Source: Aspergillus flavus (lineage: Eukaryota > Ascomycota > Eurotiomycetes > Eurotiales > Aspergillaceae). From it: a stretch of DNA of 64,000 bases. Both the position numbers and the translations under genes were made by a program. Shown here one piece after another: positions 23,317 through 36,367 of this stretch; position 1 is the first letter of the stretch, and each line of letters starts with the position of its first letter. The stretch lies in NCBI RefSeq assembly GCF_009017415.1, contig NC_092406.1:558001-622000 (forward strand). The letters run 5' to 3'. The notes beneath the pieces were generated by a model. It was not told the origin of the DNA and ran no database searches. It saw nothing but the letters and a program-made list of their open reading frames with translations.

Positions 23317-24637
23317 TCAATCATCCCAAACGGCACACACAATCTCACCCTCCAAGTCCTTCTGTGCCAGAAGCGGGCCAACACCTCCCGTCGTATCATC
23401 ATAGCCAGCTACGGCCACGCGATGGCTACTTTGTAACGCAATAGCGATCGCCTTATCCTCGCCTGATATTTCAAACTGGCGGGGAATAGAGCCATACGCC
23501 GGATACAAACCGGTGTGTGTGACATTAGTAGATAACTTTCCGCTGGCATCAGCGCAGGAGAACACGGAGATGGTGTCATTGTTGGTGCCAAACTTGTTGT
23601 CCTCGCGGTTGCTAATCACGATATGGTTGTTGGCAGGCTGTTTCAGGTAAGACAATGGCAAAATATTAGCTTGTATTCTTTAGAGGATATACTGAGTTGC
23701 AAGAAAGGGACCCACCGAGATCGCGATTTCTGCAGCAGTAGCACCGCTTGGCAGCTCCGGTCCACCATACGTGGTAGTCTCGAAGAACTTCTCAAAAGCG
23801 ATCGTACCATTCTTGGGATAGTGAACTTTGTATCCCGTCAAATGGCTGTTAAGCTCCGATGCCAAATAAAACCGAGTGTCGATAGCTCGGCCGGGACGTG
23901 CGCCTTTGGGCGTCCAGAATGTGCCGTGTCTGGGGCCAGATCCTGGAGACACAGCCAAAGGTGTCTGCGGCTCCAACAACCCCGATGAAGGGTTGATGCG
24001 GAAGATGCGTACGAGGTCGGCTCCTAAATCAGGAACCAGAATGAATTGACCTGTGGGGTCAAGGACTACACCGTGGGGGTGTGGTGCATCCTGCCGGTCG
24101 GGATCCGTACCAGGACCGTCCAGCTTATATGTGAAGGTCTGGCGACGGGTAAAGACACCACTGGGGTCAAGGGCATATGCTGTCACCGATGACCCTGAGC
24201 TATACAGGATAATCGTCATTAGACATCAGGGCATAGATGGGGCTATGGTGAACTTCGGGTGCTTACTAGTGGGCCACGGCAAAGAATGTGCGATCTCCCG
24301 CAGTATAAAGGTGTGATTGAACGGGCCCGAGTACAGTCTGCAACTGATGAACTTTAGACAGCGACCCATCGGAGCCAACTTCGAAGGAAGTTAATGTGCC
24401 GTTCGGTCCATTGAGGCCCTCGTCGAGGCAGAAGAGAAGGCTCTTATCGTCATTCAGCATCAGCCAAGAAGGATTGGGGCCGCAGTCGGTCGTGTCTGAG
24501 ATCGTCTTCAACTCATAACCTGCGTCGGACCTGCCGAGCTCCAGCGTGGTAACTGCGCCCGCATATGACGCAGCATAGAGTTTAGATGCCGTGGAAGATG
24601 CTCCGAATAGAGCGGCTGTGAGATAGAGACCCTTCAT
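23317..24637 (-). CDS. Secreted lactonase-type seven-bladed beta-propeller
   Basis: About 391 residues from exons 24637-24267, 24199-23716 and 23637-23317, with introns of 67 and 78 nt. The N-terminus (MKGLYLTAALFGASSTAS) is a likely signal peptide. Repeated blade elements are visible, for example HPHGVVLDPTGQFILVPDLG and GSGPRHGTFWTPKGARPG, the latter typical of the lactonase/3-carboxymuconate-cyclase family (PF10282). Homologues include bacterial 6-phosphogluconolactonase (Pgl) and fungal carboxymuconate cyclases, but the secreted fungal forms are mostly uncharacterised. I would not assign a substrate. The donor of the second intron is GTGGGT, acceptable but not ideal. Confidence 0.85.
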
Positions 24638-25648
24638 TTTCGCAATTCCCTCTATTTTAGAAGTTCGTCAACGGATATTGCAGCAAAAGCTGGCAAGAGC
24701 GGTGATGTTTGTTTCTTTTTAATCTGGCCACCCACATTACGCGGGGGGATCGCCCGGCCCCCGGTAAAAATGCGGGAAAAATGCCACGTCGGTTCGACTC
24801 CAACCACACCACATTTCGGAATGCTGTCCTGCAATTTCGGACATGCGGATGTTAGTGTTACCGATGATTTGCTAAAATGACCCCTCTCGAGCCCTGGATG
24901 ATATAATCCTCAATATAGTCTCAAAGGGTTTGGTTTAATTGGTAATGTCTGATTGTCCTCTTCTGCAGGATCTTGGCTGCATGTTTAGCGTCGTCCAGGG
25001 GACGGTAATATACTTCCCGATTCTGTGGGGCATACCGGATATCATAATCTGCCGCGATTCACTGCAGAGGTCTACCTCGGTGGGCCCAATTATTGAGACC
25101 CTTGCTGACAGATTCTCTAGAAGAAGCAATGCTGAACGTAACCAGAATAGGGGCAGATCAGCTGCTATGCCACGGAACATGTTAGTTCCTGAGCCAGTCA
25201 TCCGGGGAACGTCTCAGGGGCTGGGGTTACGAATATAATCCGAATCAATATGCTAGCGAACTATGAGCTTATGACGTCATGGCGAATTACTCTTCGTGTT
25301 GTTTCTTAGAATAGCATGCTTCGAAATCACTCCCGGCGGACTACCCAAGGAGCTCTATTCGATGCGGAGCAGCGGTTCTCCACCGGATGACGTTCTATCG
25401 AGGTTCTGATGCGCTGTGGAATTGAGCTCAAAGTATGAAAGATAAGTACTGAGTTATATTAGTACGATCCACGCTCCTTCGGAAGATCGTGGGTTCGGAA
25501 CCCAATCCTCGGGATGCCGCAATTCGGGACCTTGACTACTGTCAGATAATGGAAGTCTTTTATGGCATGGTACTAAATCTGCAGTCAATATTGGAGGGCC
25601 ACTATGCCTTGTTCTCGCCCCAGTTGGTTAGATTAGCTAATCAATGTT
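24638..25648. other. Intergenic
   Basis: Promoter of the lactonase-like gene, then sequence with no convincing frame. A palindrome GGGTTCGGAACCC at about 25491-25503 resembles a tRNA T-arm, but no tRNA surrounds it. Confidence 0.4.
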
Positions 25649-26069
25649 CACTAACGTAATCGGTAAGCGAGCTGCGTACGCAAGCAAGCTGCGCAGGTCG
25701 GTATTCCATACAAATTGGCCCTTTTTAAGACTCAGATATCTTCACAACCAGAATTAGTATAGATATAAAATTTAAGATATAGTATAAGAGTATCTATATA
25801 AGTCTATATTTAATTTCTAAAATTTTTTTTCTTGTATTCTTAGACTACAGACTAAAAATACCAAAAATACAGCTGTAATATTCAATACTGACAGAACTAT
25901 TTGTTATTTTAGCTTTTCAACTTAATATATTATATATTATATATAAATATATATCCTATATCAGTTTTATATTCCTACTACACCAGGTTGTGGAGATATC
26001 CAAGTCTTAAAAAGGACCAATTTGTATGGAATACAGACCTACGCAGCTCGCTTACCGATTACGTTAGTG
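25649..26069. mobile_element. MITE with long terminal inverted repeats (Tc1/mariner-Fot1 type)
   Basis: A non-coding element of about 420 bp. The left arm (25649-25749) and the reverse complement of the right arm (26069-25986) begin with the identical 20 bases CACTAACGTAATCGGTAAGC and stay similar for about 84 nt. A TA dinucleotide sits at equivalent positions near both ends (25652-25653 and 26065-26066), as expected of a TA target duplication. The ACGTAAT terminus resembles that of Fot1/pogo elements of Aspergillus, such as Tan1 and Vader (from memory). The left arm has an extra segment of about 16 nt containing a second AAGCTGCG. The core (25750-25985) is extremely AT-rich and has no transposase. 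Confidence 0.85.
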
Positions 26070-26789
26070 TATATCGGAGGATCTATCTGGTACTAGTCCT
26101 TCACCTCATTGGCAGTGTTTGGCATCCTGCAACATGAACTCCTTGTCCAATTCGTACTAGCAAGTGGTCTCTTGTATTAAAGGTTCTTTAGGCGAACAAA
26201 TACCAAGCGGCTAATTTGTCTTCACGTTTCCGATAAAGCTCCTTGTCCAAAAGGGAAATCCACTTTAACCGCGGTATTATTATTCGCATAATTGAGGCAG
26301 AGGACTTACTCATTGGTGGCCAATTGTTTGAGATAAAATATTAGTAGGAATGCTGTGTGAGGTATTTCTTAAATAATATCATTCACTGTCGGGGTTTAAC
26401 GGAGTTAAATATGACTGCAATACTCGCTTCAGAGAGATTGATCGGCATCATGGGTAATGACGCTCATGCTCATCGTTTTAGTGCTAGTATAGTATGGATA
26501 TAAATATTATTTGGTCGTCGTTTGCCAGGAGAGAATACTCACCTCCTTGATAACTTCCGTTAATACCACAATACGAGGGGAGTGGATTAATATTGACACG
26601 ACCAAGGCTTTCTAACAGGAATATCAAACTGAGTATGCGGGATTGCATTTGGTCCAGGAATTACTATGACTCCATACCTCCAGTCTCAACCGCGTAACTG
26701 ATGAAATACGATGATAACAAAAAGCCCAGTTTCAGCTCGTTCACGTGTTCCCCCAGTTACACATGGATGTGTATGAAAAAGTTCACAAA
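26070..26789. other. Intergenic
   Basis: No gene recognised. The sequence lies between the MITE and the 3' end of the small secreted protein gene at 26790. Confidence 0.45.
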
Positions 26790-27144
26790 TTACTCCCACT
26801 CAAACTCCTCATAGTCATATCCGCAGTCATCTTCATAATAGTCGGATTTCCGGTGCTGGCAGCAAGTCCAGCATTTCTAGTATATCCTGTGAGTAGGACA
26901 TGAAAGTTACAAGAATTTGCTTGTAAGACTTACACCGATCTTCTTGGGGTACTTTGATGGAAGAGTTAGTCTTGGTTAGGAGTTGAAATACCTATTTCGC
27001 TGGATTACTTACCCAATGGCGTGGGCATTTTGGTTTGTGGCTATAGCAGGCTTTCCGACAGACCTCGGCTGATTCAAACGGGGTGGCAGCTGCTCCGGAG
27101 AGGAGAATCGATGCAGCTACAAGGGTGATGGTTGAAAGCTTCAT
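26790..27144 (-). CDS. Tiny secreted cysteine-rich protein, paralog A
   Basis: Predicted 78-residue pre-protein from three exons: 27144-27013, 26951-26934 (only 18 nt) and 26876-26790. All introns are phase 0, and the two measured are 61 and 57 nt. Residues 1-21 (MKLSTITLVAASILLSGAAAT) form a secretion signal. The mature part holds seven cysteines, starting EVCRKACYSHKPKCPRHW. The encoded middle exon is YPKKIG, and the last exon starts KCWTCCQHRK and ends with an acidic-aromatic tail, GYDYEEFEWE. Paralog B at 28915-29257 shares the architecture and the tail. I do not recognise a characterised family. Extracellular action and disulfide bonding are inferred from the signal and the cysteines. 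Confidence 0.78.
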
Positions 27145-28914
27145 TTTGGAAAATTCAAGTAGATAGGTAAAATTATCTCAGAATGATGTTGTTTTGGTGA
27201 ACTGCGGATGGAATTGGGCGTTCTTGACCTTAAACTGATGGGAAGCAGAGAAAGGGGAAGACTATTATATGTCAAAGGGTGGTAGGGTTTATGGTATATA
27301 CATTAATCCACGGTAGGTAAGGCTTTACTGAGAGAATGACTGAATTGCTACGCAAGAACCATTTAGATGTCCAACTGTGCAACCCTTTTTCCATGCGTTC
27401 CGACGGTGGATCAAGAGGCCGTATGCAGACGTTGTCAACACCGATCCTGTTGATACTGGCCCGCCAATCTCCAAGCCTCCAAACTAAAGGACTGGAATCT
27501 TAGGTCTCACTGAACCGGGGGATGTATGTACAATGAATAATGTATACGAGATCCGTACTACCGGGCACTCCCCTAAAGTTCCTGTATATGTCAAAGATTG
27601 TGAATGTTGTGGTTTATCTCGTGAGGCTTTCTACCTTGTTAACCTTGTTATGCAATCATGCCTTGTGTATTTGGTTGAATTATCCTTGTTTGAACACCAA
27701 CAGTATGGTAGTCCGGAGAAATTTCGCGGAACAGGTCGATAGTCTTTCTTTAAGACGGCATCGTCGTATAGTGGTAACCTAGAAGCTGTGATTTTTCGAT
27801 AAGAAAGAAAGTTCGATTCCATAACTCTTACAATCCTGTGTAGCGACTGTTCCATGCATCTGTGTTCACCGTTGGAAGTATGACGGGAAGCGTCAGCTCT
27901 AATGCACATACTTGGATGTGATTGAAATCCCAAAGGTGGCTGAAAAGCCACAAGCTCTCGAGTTATTAGGAACATCAGACGTTTTCTAGATGCGGGGAGT
28001 GTTTTTGAGTACGCTGCGATGAAAGTCGCTGAGATAGCTTCAATTGACGAGCTTGACATATATGCAAAAGTATTGGTCGGGTTTGATGTGTCCGCTAGAG
28101 GTTTCCTTGTTTTAACCAATGCATTTCGAAGAGATCTATCCTTATTTGCACTATGATGTTGTTTTAACTTCCGAAGAACAAGATCGAAACTAGATGCTGG
28201 ACATATTAATTCCACATGTGTCGTCTCTGGAGGGATCCTCTCCACCACATTTTATTTACCACTTGGGTTGATTTAGTAGATGTAGCTTCTACGTAATAGC
28301 GCCTCTAAGAGATGATTATCGAAGGCGCAAATGTACCTTTTCAAGAAGATATACCTGTCGGTGAGGTTCACATATCCGCTGAACGATCAGCTTTGGCTTT
28401 CCTGTGATTAGTCTTTGCAAACCAGGTCGTGCTCCGGCCGCGTTCCCCAAGATGGGTGCATTCGAAGGGAGAAGCAAAGGAATATCTGGTAGTCTACTTG
28501 CGGGCAGTGACTTGAGACTATCTTTACATGCAGCTTTGGAGTGTTTCAGAATTGCAATAGTCCAAGGTTGAAAGGCAGACCGTCTTCAATATTCGGTCAA
28601 GCATTCTAATTACATTATTGTATTTGCATGTGGTTATACGGCTTTACATTAATTTTAGACGTGAAAGACACACGAAGACTTGTTCCTTGCGACTCGGCTG
28701 TCAGGCAGACTTGGAGGCACTGGGGTAATATTAGCCTCTCAAAGGATACGATTTCTCGCCAATTACAACTTATTTTCTATCTTGGGATACGAGGAGCTGT
28801 GACTATGCCGTAGATTAATTGGGCTATTGCATAGACGGGTTTGTAGAACCAATGCGTGAGGATTGGGAGGTATACGCTATAGTGAGCGTACAAAAGCCTT
28901 GCTCTAAAGCCTTA
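27145..28914. other. Intergenic between the two tiny secreted paralogs
   Basis: Contains the promoter of paralog A, with a TATA-like CATATAATAG on the minus strand near 27262-27271, and a tRNA-like relic listed separately. A 205-codon open frame on the minus strand (27631-28248) lacks any recognisable feature and overlaps the tRNA relic, so I leave it out. Confidence 0.45.
27757..27830 (+). pseudogene. tRNA-like relic
   Basis: The stretch has an A-box-like TCGTATAGTGG (27764-27774) and a perfect B-box-like GTTCGATTCC (27811-27820) at normal tRNA spacing. The 5' arm (GGCATCG) has no complementary 3' partner and the anticodon stem does not pair convincingly. I read it as a decayed tRNA gene or tRNA-derived element; its identity is not determined. 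Confidence 0.4.
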
Positions 28915-29257
28915 TTACTCCTCCCACTCAAACAGTTCATAGTCATAAGACAGCACCTGGCGCTCCTTACAGCAAGTGCAACAACGCTAAACCGTAAGTT
29001 AACGGTTTTCAACCTTGCTCAGATGGCATGAAGCTTACCCCGAGTTTCTTAGCGTGCTATGTATGACATATCGGATCAGCATAGGCACGCTAGAATATCA
29101 AAGAGTTTACTTTCCCATTAGCTCGGGCAATGGGATCTTGGTGCAAGCATGCTTCCCAACAGATTGCCGAGGTAGTGTCGGCCTCCGAGAAAAGTGGACC
29201 AGCACTCACACCGGAGAGGATTGTTGTCGCAACGGCGAGGACGGTTGAAATATTCAT
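28915..29257 (-). CDS. Tiny secreted cysteine-rich protein, paralog B
   Basis: Predicted 75-residue pre-protein from exons 29257-29111, 29047-29039 (a 9-nt microexon encoding KLG) and 28986-28915, all introns phase 0. The signal peptide is about residues 1-19 (MNISTVLAVATTILSGVSA). The mature part has AICWEACLHQDP near its start. The last exon encodes RCCTCCKERQVLSYDYELFE and ends in WEE. Relative to paralog A, the positions C-x3-C, G-[KR]-C-x-TCC and the YDYE-x-FEWE tail are kept, while the region before the microexon is shorter and lacks two residues' worth of cysteines. Both genes lie on the same strand 1.8 kb apart, so they arose by tandem duplication. Function unknown. Confidence 0.75.
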
Positions 29258-30152
29258 CTTGGCAATGGATATTTGTATCGTCTTGAATGAGAATCAGTTG
29301 AAGATGGAGATTTCAAATATGCTCATGGAGGGTATACGTGGAAGGAGTACCTATATTGAATGACAGCTATGATCTATCGAGATATGATTATATAATTCAT
29401 GCAGCATGGCGGATTGTAATTGCTTATACAGAGAAAGTTCCGGTGGAAACACAATATAAGAATACTAGTATATAAGGAATTGGCTTTATATCACAAGTCA
29501 AAACGGTTGATCAATTCGGGCCTTATGGAACCAGATGGTCTAGGCCATCTGTAGGTTATAGAGTTTGGGTCTGTGTCGCTGGGCGCTCTCTCCGTCTTCG
29601 TGGTAGATGTTGACCTCCGGGGGTTACATCATTATTTGTCTGCCCATGCATGCTATGTTATATGGACGACCAATGTCATGTTTCGGGGCTATATGCTGTG
29701 ATAGATTATGACACACCGTAGATTTTACTTGAGAGGTGGACCGAGCCGAAAGGGCCAATGCATGTGGAAACGTCTGTGATAGGAGCCCAAAGACCATATT
29801 TCTCTCAAGCGACTATATGCTTTGCAATACAGGGTGGGATTGATCGACCAAAACCTGCTTCACCTGCACTATGATCGAAGTGAATCCTCATGTTCATGGT
29901 TATTCTACCGCTTCACGCTTTTCTCTGTCCATGTTGACTACCGTCTCTGATCAAAACACACTAGACCCCATCCCGCACCCGCAAATATGAGGCTTTTGCT
30001 TTGAGCACTATTGATACGGGTAAAGATGAATTAATTATTGACAAATTGAGAGCTCTTTCTTGATCTTTTGGGTCGTGATCCATGGCCATTCTTGCGATAA
30101 CGAACGAGACCTCATGTTGCGGGCCGCTGGCTTCTTAGCTGGGCGTATATTC
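29258..30152. other. Intergenic
   Basis: Upstream sequence of paralog B, then the 3' flank of the EthD-like gene. Nothing else recognised. Confidence 0.45.
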
Positions 30153-30563
30153 TTAATTTCTCGTATCAGTCGATTCAGTACTGATCAAAACACCCGTCAC
30201 CCACGCTGAGAATTTCTCCTCATCCTCTTTGATCAATTTAGACGTCTCCTCGTCCTCAAAAAAAGCCCAGTTGGCGTCAAAATGCGCCTTATCGCGATAC
30301 GTAAGTACCGCCACCGCGTCATAGTCGAAGTCCGTCTGGTTCCCCATTAAGACCGCCGGAGGAAAGTCAGGCGGCCCGTCTCGTTTTACGTAGTGTAGCA
30401 CGTGAGTCAGAGGGAAGGTGTCTCCGGTTAGGTTCTTCATGAGGGGGATGTGAACATTCTCGTAGTGGTCGCGGTATTGGTCCGGGGTGAGACCCTCTTT
30501 TCGACGACCAAACATTAGCAATTGGAAGCCGTAGGTGGTAAGGGGTAGCGAGGCAAGCTTCAT
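30153..30563 (-). CDS. EthD-domain protein
   Basis: Single exon, 136 residues. The chain YGFQLLMFGRRKEGLTPDQY, then RDHYENVHIPLMKNL, is a good match to the EthD-like ferredoxin fold (dimeric alpha-beta barrel, PF07110): a first beta strand, the LTPDQYRDHYENVH helix, and a later VLTYRDKAHFDANWAFF element. The family includes the accessory protein EthD of ether degradation, and fungal relatives appear in polyketide tailoring. Here there is no biosynthetic neighbour, so the role stays open. The first residues MKLASLPLTT are not a convincing signal peptide. Confidence 0.8.
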   Translation of the reverse strand: MKLASLPLTTYGFQLLMFGRRKEGLTPDQYRDHYENVHIPLMKNLTGDTFPLTHVLHYVKRDGPPDFPPAVLMGNQTDFDYDAVAVLTYRDKAHFDANWAFFEDEETSKLIKEDEEKFSAWVTGVLISTESTDTRN

Positions 30564-32833
<2,270 letters not shown>

Positions 32834-33781
32834 CTACTCTTATTGTTCGACCGAAAAGAGATCGGCGCAAACCCCCTTGGTGGTTAAAGTCACCAGATCA
32901 GCCGTTAATTTCCCCTGTTAACTGAACTAGGGAACCTTAATATCCACCAAGAAAGCCTTTAGCCTCTAAACTTATCATGTACCGCTGCTAGTTTGATCAA
33001 TTAGACGCATGGCCCTGCTTCACATGGTTCTCAGCGGGGTTAGTGCCACCAATCCACTGCAGGTCTCCTCAGCAGACCACAAGGTACGAAGAAGATCGGT
33101 TTCCGATCTTGCATGTTGTAGGACTTCATGCTGGCGCGCTTTGATATTTACACGGGCAAAGGGAGCAGCTGAGCTTGATGGGCGGTTTGCTAAGGACAAT
33201 CGTTCCCACCATATCTAACCCGCAGTTTCGCCGGCGTCTACAATCCTATTTTTAGCCGCCCAAGGCGGAATCAGCTCAATGGGACCGGGATTGAACTTGA
33301 AGCTGAATAAATCTTGACTCAGTGATTAGCTAGCAGCGAGAATGGTCACCGAAGAGGCTGGCAGCCAGTAGATAATACTCAAACAAGTGCCCAGCAATGA
33401 GTTCATCGTCATCGATAGGGTCTTACCTTTTGAACGAAAGCACCTGTACCCGGTAATTTGTATCTTGCACGCAGTGGATAGAGCGTCATCGAACGCTGAT
33501 TATTGGAAGAATTCCAAGATCTATCGTGATAAGATCATCTTTACGGATGAGAAGCATGGCGTGCTTTGGAGCTGGGCAACCTGATTCTTGATCCCTGGTG
33601 ACTTTACGGTAGTAATAGGAATGGGGGAATGGCGGAGAGAAAGCCGATGCACACTTTCTAGACTCCTCTCGGACCGCTTCCGAGCGTTTTGGATCTCCGC
33701 ATAAGTTCCCTAGACGCAATACAAAATACGATAAATCCGACAGGTAGGTCTACCATATAGACACCAATTACGGCGATAAAC
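32834..33781. other. Intergenic
   Basis: No recognisable gene. Short frames at 33009-33218 and 33387-33584 (+) have no domain. The final 150 bases are the likely promoter of the fusion gene. Confidence 0.45.
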
Positions 33782-36367
33782 ATGACAGTCTCAAATTATA
33801 TTGTTTCTCTAGCGGAGGCTCAAACACGGCTTCCTCCTCCAGTGGCATCTAGTCGGTTGCTCGAACAAATCGATCAGCAGGTAGAGCAGCTTCCCATCCT
33901 CGTGGTTCTCGATGACGATCCCACTGGAACACAAACATGTCATGGAATCAATGTCTTGACAGTGTGGGACGATGCAACTTTGGTAGAAGAGTTTCACACA
34001 TGCGACCGTGGATTCTTCATACTCACCAACTCGCGCGCGCTCCCTACCGCTGAAGCCCGGAAACTCATATCTGATATCTGTACTGCCGTGAAGAAGGCAG
34101 CAGTACAGGCACAAAAGACCTTCGAAATCGTCTTACGCGGTGATTCGACTTTACGTGGACATTTTCCCGATGAGCCCCAGATTGCCGAGGAGGTAATTAG
34201 GAAAGTCGATGGCTGGATCCTCGCACCGTTCTTCCGACAAGGCGGGAGGTTCACCATTGACGATGTCCACTATGTGGCCGATGCTGAAGGGAATCTAGTT
34301 CCGGCTGCCCAAACCATTTTTGCAAAGGATGCAACATTCGGGTACACAAGCTCCAATCTGATTGACTACGTAGTCGAGAAGTCAAATGGCTCAATTCCTC
34401 GTCATCGTGTGCAGTCTATCTCTCTGCATGATATCAGGGAGGGGGGTGTTTCTGCTGTGGCAGAAAGGTTACTCAAATTTGCTCAAGGGTCTATCATCAT
34501 TGTCAACGCTATAGTTGATACTGATCTGGAAATCTTTGTTCTTGGACTGCTGCAGGGTAAGCGCCACCAGTGAGCTAAACCGGCAAACATATATACTGAC
34601 ACACTTGTGTAGCGAAATCTGCTGGTCGCAACTATATTTATAGGACAGGAGCTGCCTTTGTATCGACACGACTAGCGATAAGGCCAAAGCCTCCCCTCAG
34701 TGCAGGAGATTTAAGACTGAACACTGAGGCGTCTTCTCCAGGCGGGTTGATCATTGCCGGGTCCTACGTGTCCAAAACAACCGATCAGCTTCAATCCCTG
34801 ACTTCAGGCCGTGGACCCGCGCTAAAGGTCATCACTCTGGACGTAGAGAGTCTGCTAAATAACACTGAAAGCAGCTACAGTACGGTATTTAGTGCTTCTG
34901 ATGAAGCTGGCAAATATATTTCTGATGGACAAGACGTCCTAATCATGACAAACAGACGACTAGTTAGCAGCCATGACGAGCTCTCCGGTTTGCAGATAGG
35001 AAGCATTGTGTCTAATGCGTTGGTTCTGTTTCTACGGCTTCTAATTCCCCGGCCTCGATACATCATTGCCAAGGCGAGTTGTCCTCTGTGTAAAACAATG
35101 ATGTAAAGCTAACATATGGAGAGCGATGTAGGGCGGCATCACTTCGTCCGACATAGCAACTAAAGGCCTTCGCATGCGACGTGCTCAAATCATTGGCCAA
35201 GCATCAGCAGGAGTCCCTCTTTGGCGCTGCGATGAACCGTCATCAAAGTTCTCCGGCATCCCATACGTCGTTTTCCCGGGCAATGTCGGCCACCAGGACG
35301 CCCTGCTAGATATGGTTACGAGTTGGCAAAGCAGAAGCATTGAAAAACGGCCGAAAATGCAGTATCAACGACTCGGTAATAGTGGATTGAAAGTCTCGAA
35401 GATCATTCTTGGTTGCATGACATTCGGCAATCCATCATGGGAAGGCAGCCCATGGGTTCTTCCAGAGGCCGAAGCGCTCCCCCTACTGAAAAAGGCATAT
35501 GACTGTGGTATCAATACGTGGGATACAGCCAACACTTACTCTAACGGGATGTCCGAGATTATAATCGGAAAAGCTCTAGAGCGGTACAATATTCCGCGGA
35601 GTAAAGTTGTCATCATGACCAAGCTATACTACCCAGTTCTTGAGCCTGAATCAAACGCACGACCCAATCCAGCCATTAACGATGGGGTCCTGGTAAATCA
35701 AATGGGACTAAGTCGGAAACATATCTTTGAGGCGGTGGATGCATCTCTTGCCCGACTCAAGTCCAGCTATATTGATGTTCTACAGCTACATCGCATCGAT
35801 GATACCCACCCGGAGGAGGTCATGCGCGCTCTTCACGATCTCGTTCAAATGGGCAAAATCCATTACCTGGGCGCATCAAGCATGTATTGCTGGCAGCTCG
35901 TGAGATTACAATATGCGGCGAAAATGAACAATTGGACCGTCTTCACCAGCATGCAGGGTCTTTACAACTTACTCTACCGAGAAGAAGAACGTGAAACGAA
36001 CAAATTCTGTCAAGCTGAAGGAATCGGATTGATTCCTTGGAGTCCTCTAGCTCGCGGGTTATTAGCCAGACCTTGGAATGTGAAAACCGACCGGTCCGTG
36101 AAGGACGCAAAGACTGCAAAGTGGTTCTCTGGTGAGCAAGATCAGAAGATTATTACCAGAGTGGATCAACTTGCGCGGTCGAAGGGTTGCAGCATGAGTG
36201 CGCTTGCGATAGCTTGGTTGTTGGAGAAGGGCGCTTGTCCGATCGTCGGGTTGAATAGTATTGAGAGGATAGAGTCGGCGTCTGAGGCACTGGCGGTTCG
36301 TCTGAGTGATGTTGATATACGGTTTCTGGAGGAACAATATAGGCCGCTTTCTGTGCAGGCTATTTGA
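33782..36367 (+). CDS. Four-carbon-acid sugar kinase (DUF1537) fused to aldo-keto reductase
   Basis: One continuous spliced frame of about 823 residues. Exons are 33782-34556, 34613-35073 and 35132-36367. The first 470 or so residues form a four-carbon-acid sugar kinase: N-lobe VVLDDDPTGTQTCHG and LRGDSTLRGHF (PF07005), then a C-lobe nucleotide-binding motif KGGITSSDIATKGL (PF17042), ending at FPGNVGHQDALLDMVTSW. After a linker of about 13 residues comes a complete aldo-keto reductase starting MQYQRLGNSGLKVSKI. Its tetrad is visible: Asp and Tyr in WDTANTYSNG, Lys in IMTKLYY, His in LQLHRID. No stop, intron or promoter-sized gap separates the two parts. The second intron uses a GC donor (35074), which is required to keep the KGGITS motif. 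The predicted role is oxidoreduction and phosphorylation of sugar acids; the substrate is unknown. Confidence 0.85.

Noticed and set aside
25485..25510. GGGTTCGGAACCC palindrome as a tRNA T-arm
   Set aside because: No A box, anticodon arm or acceptor stem surrounds it.
27631..28248. 205-codon minus-strand frame
   Set aside because: No motif, signal or homology-like pattern; it overlaps the tRNA-like relic and looks like a chance open frame.
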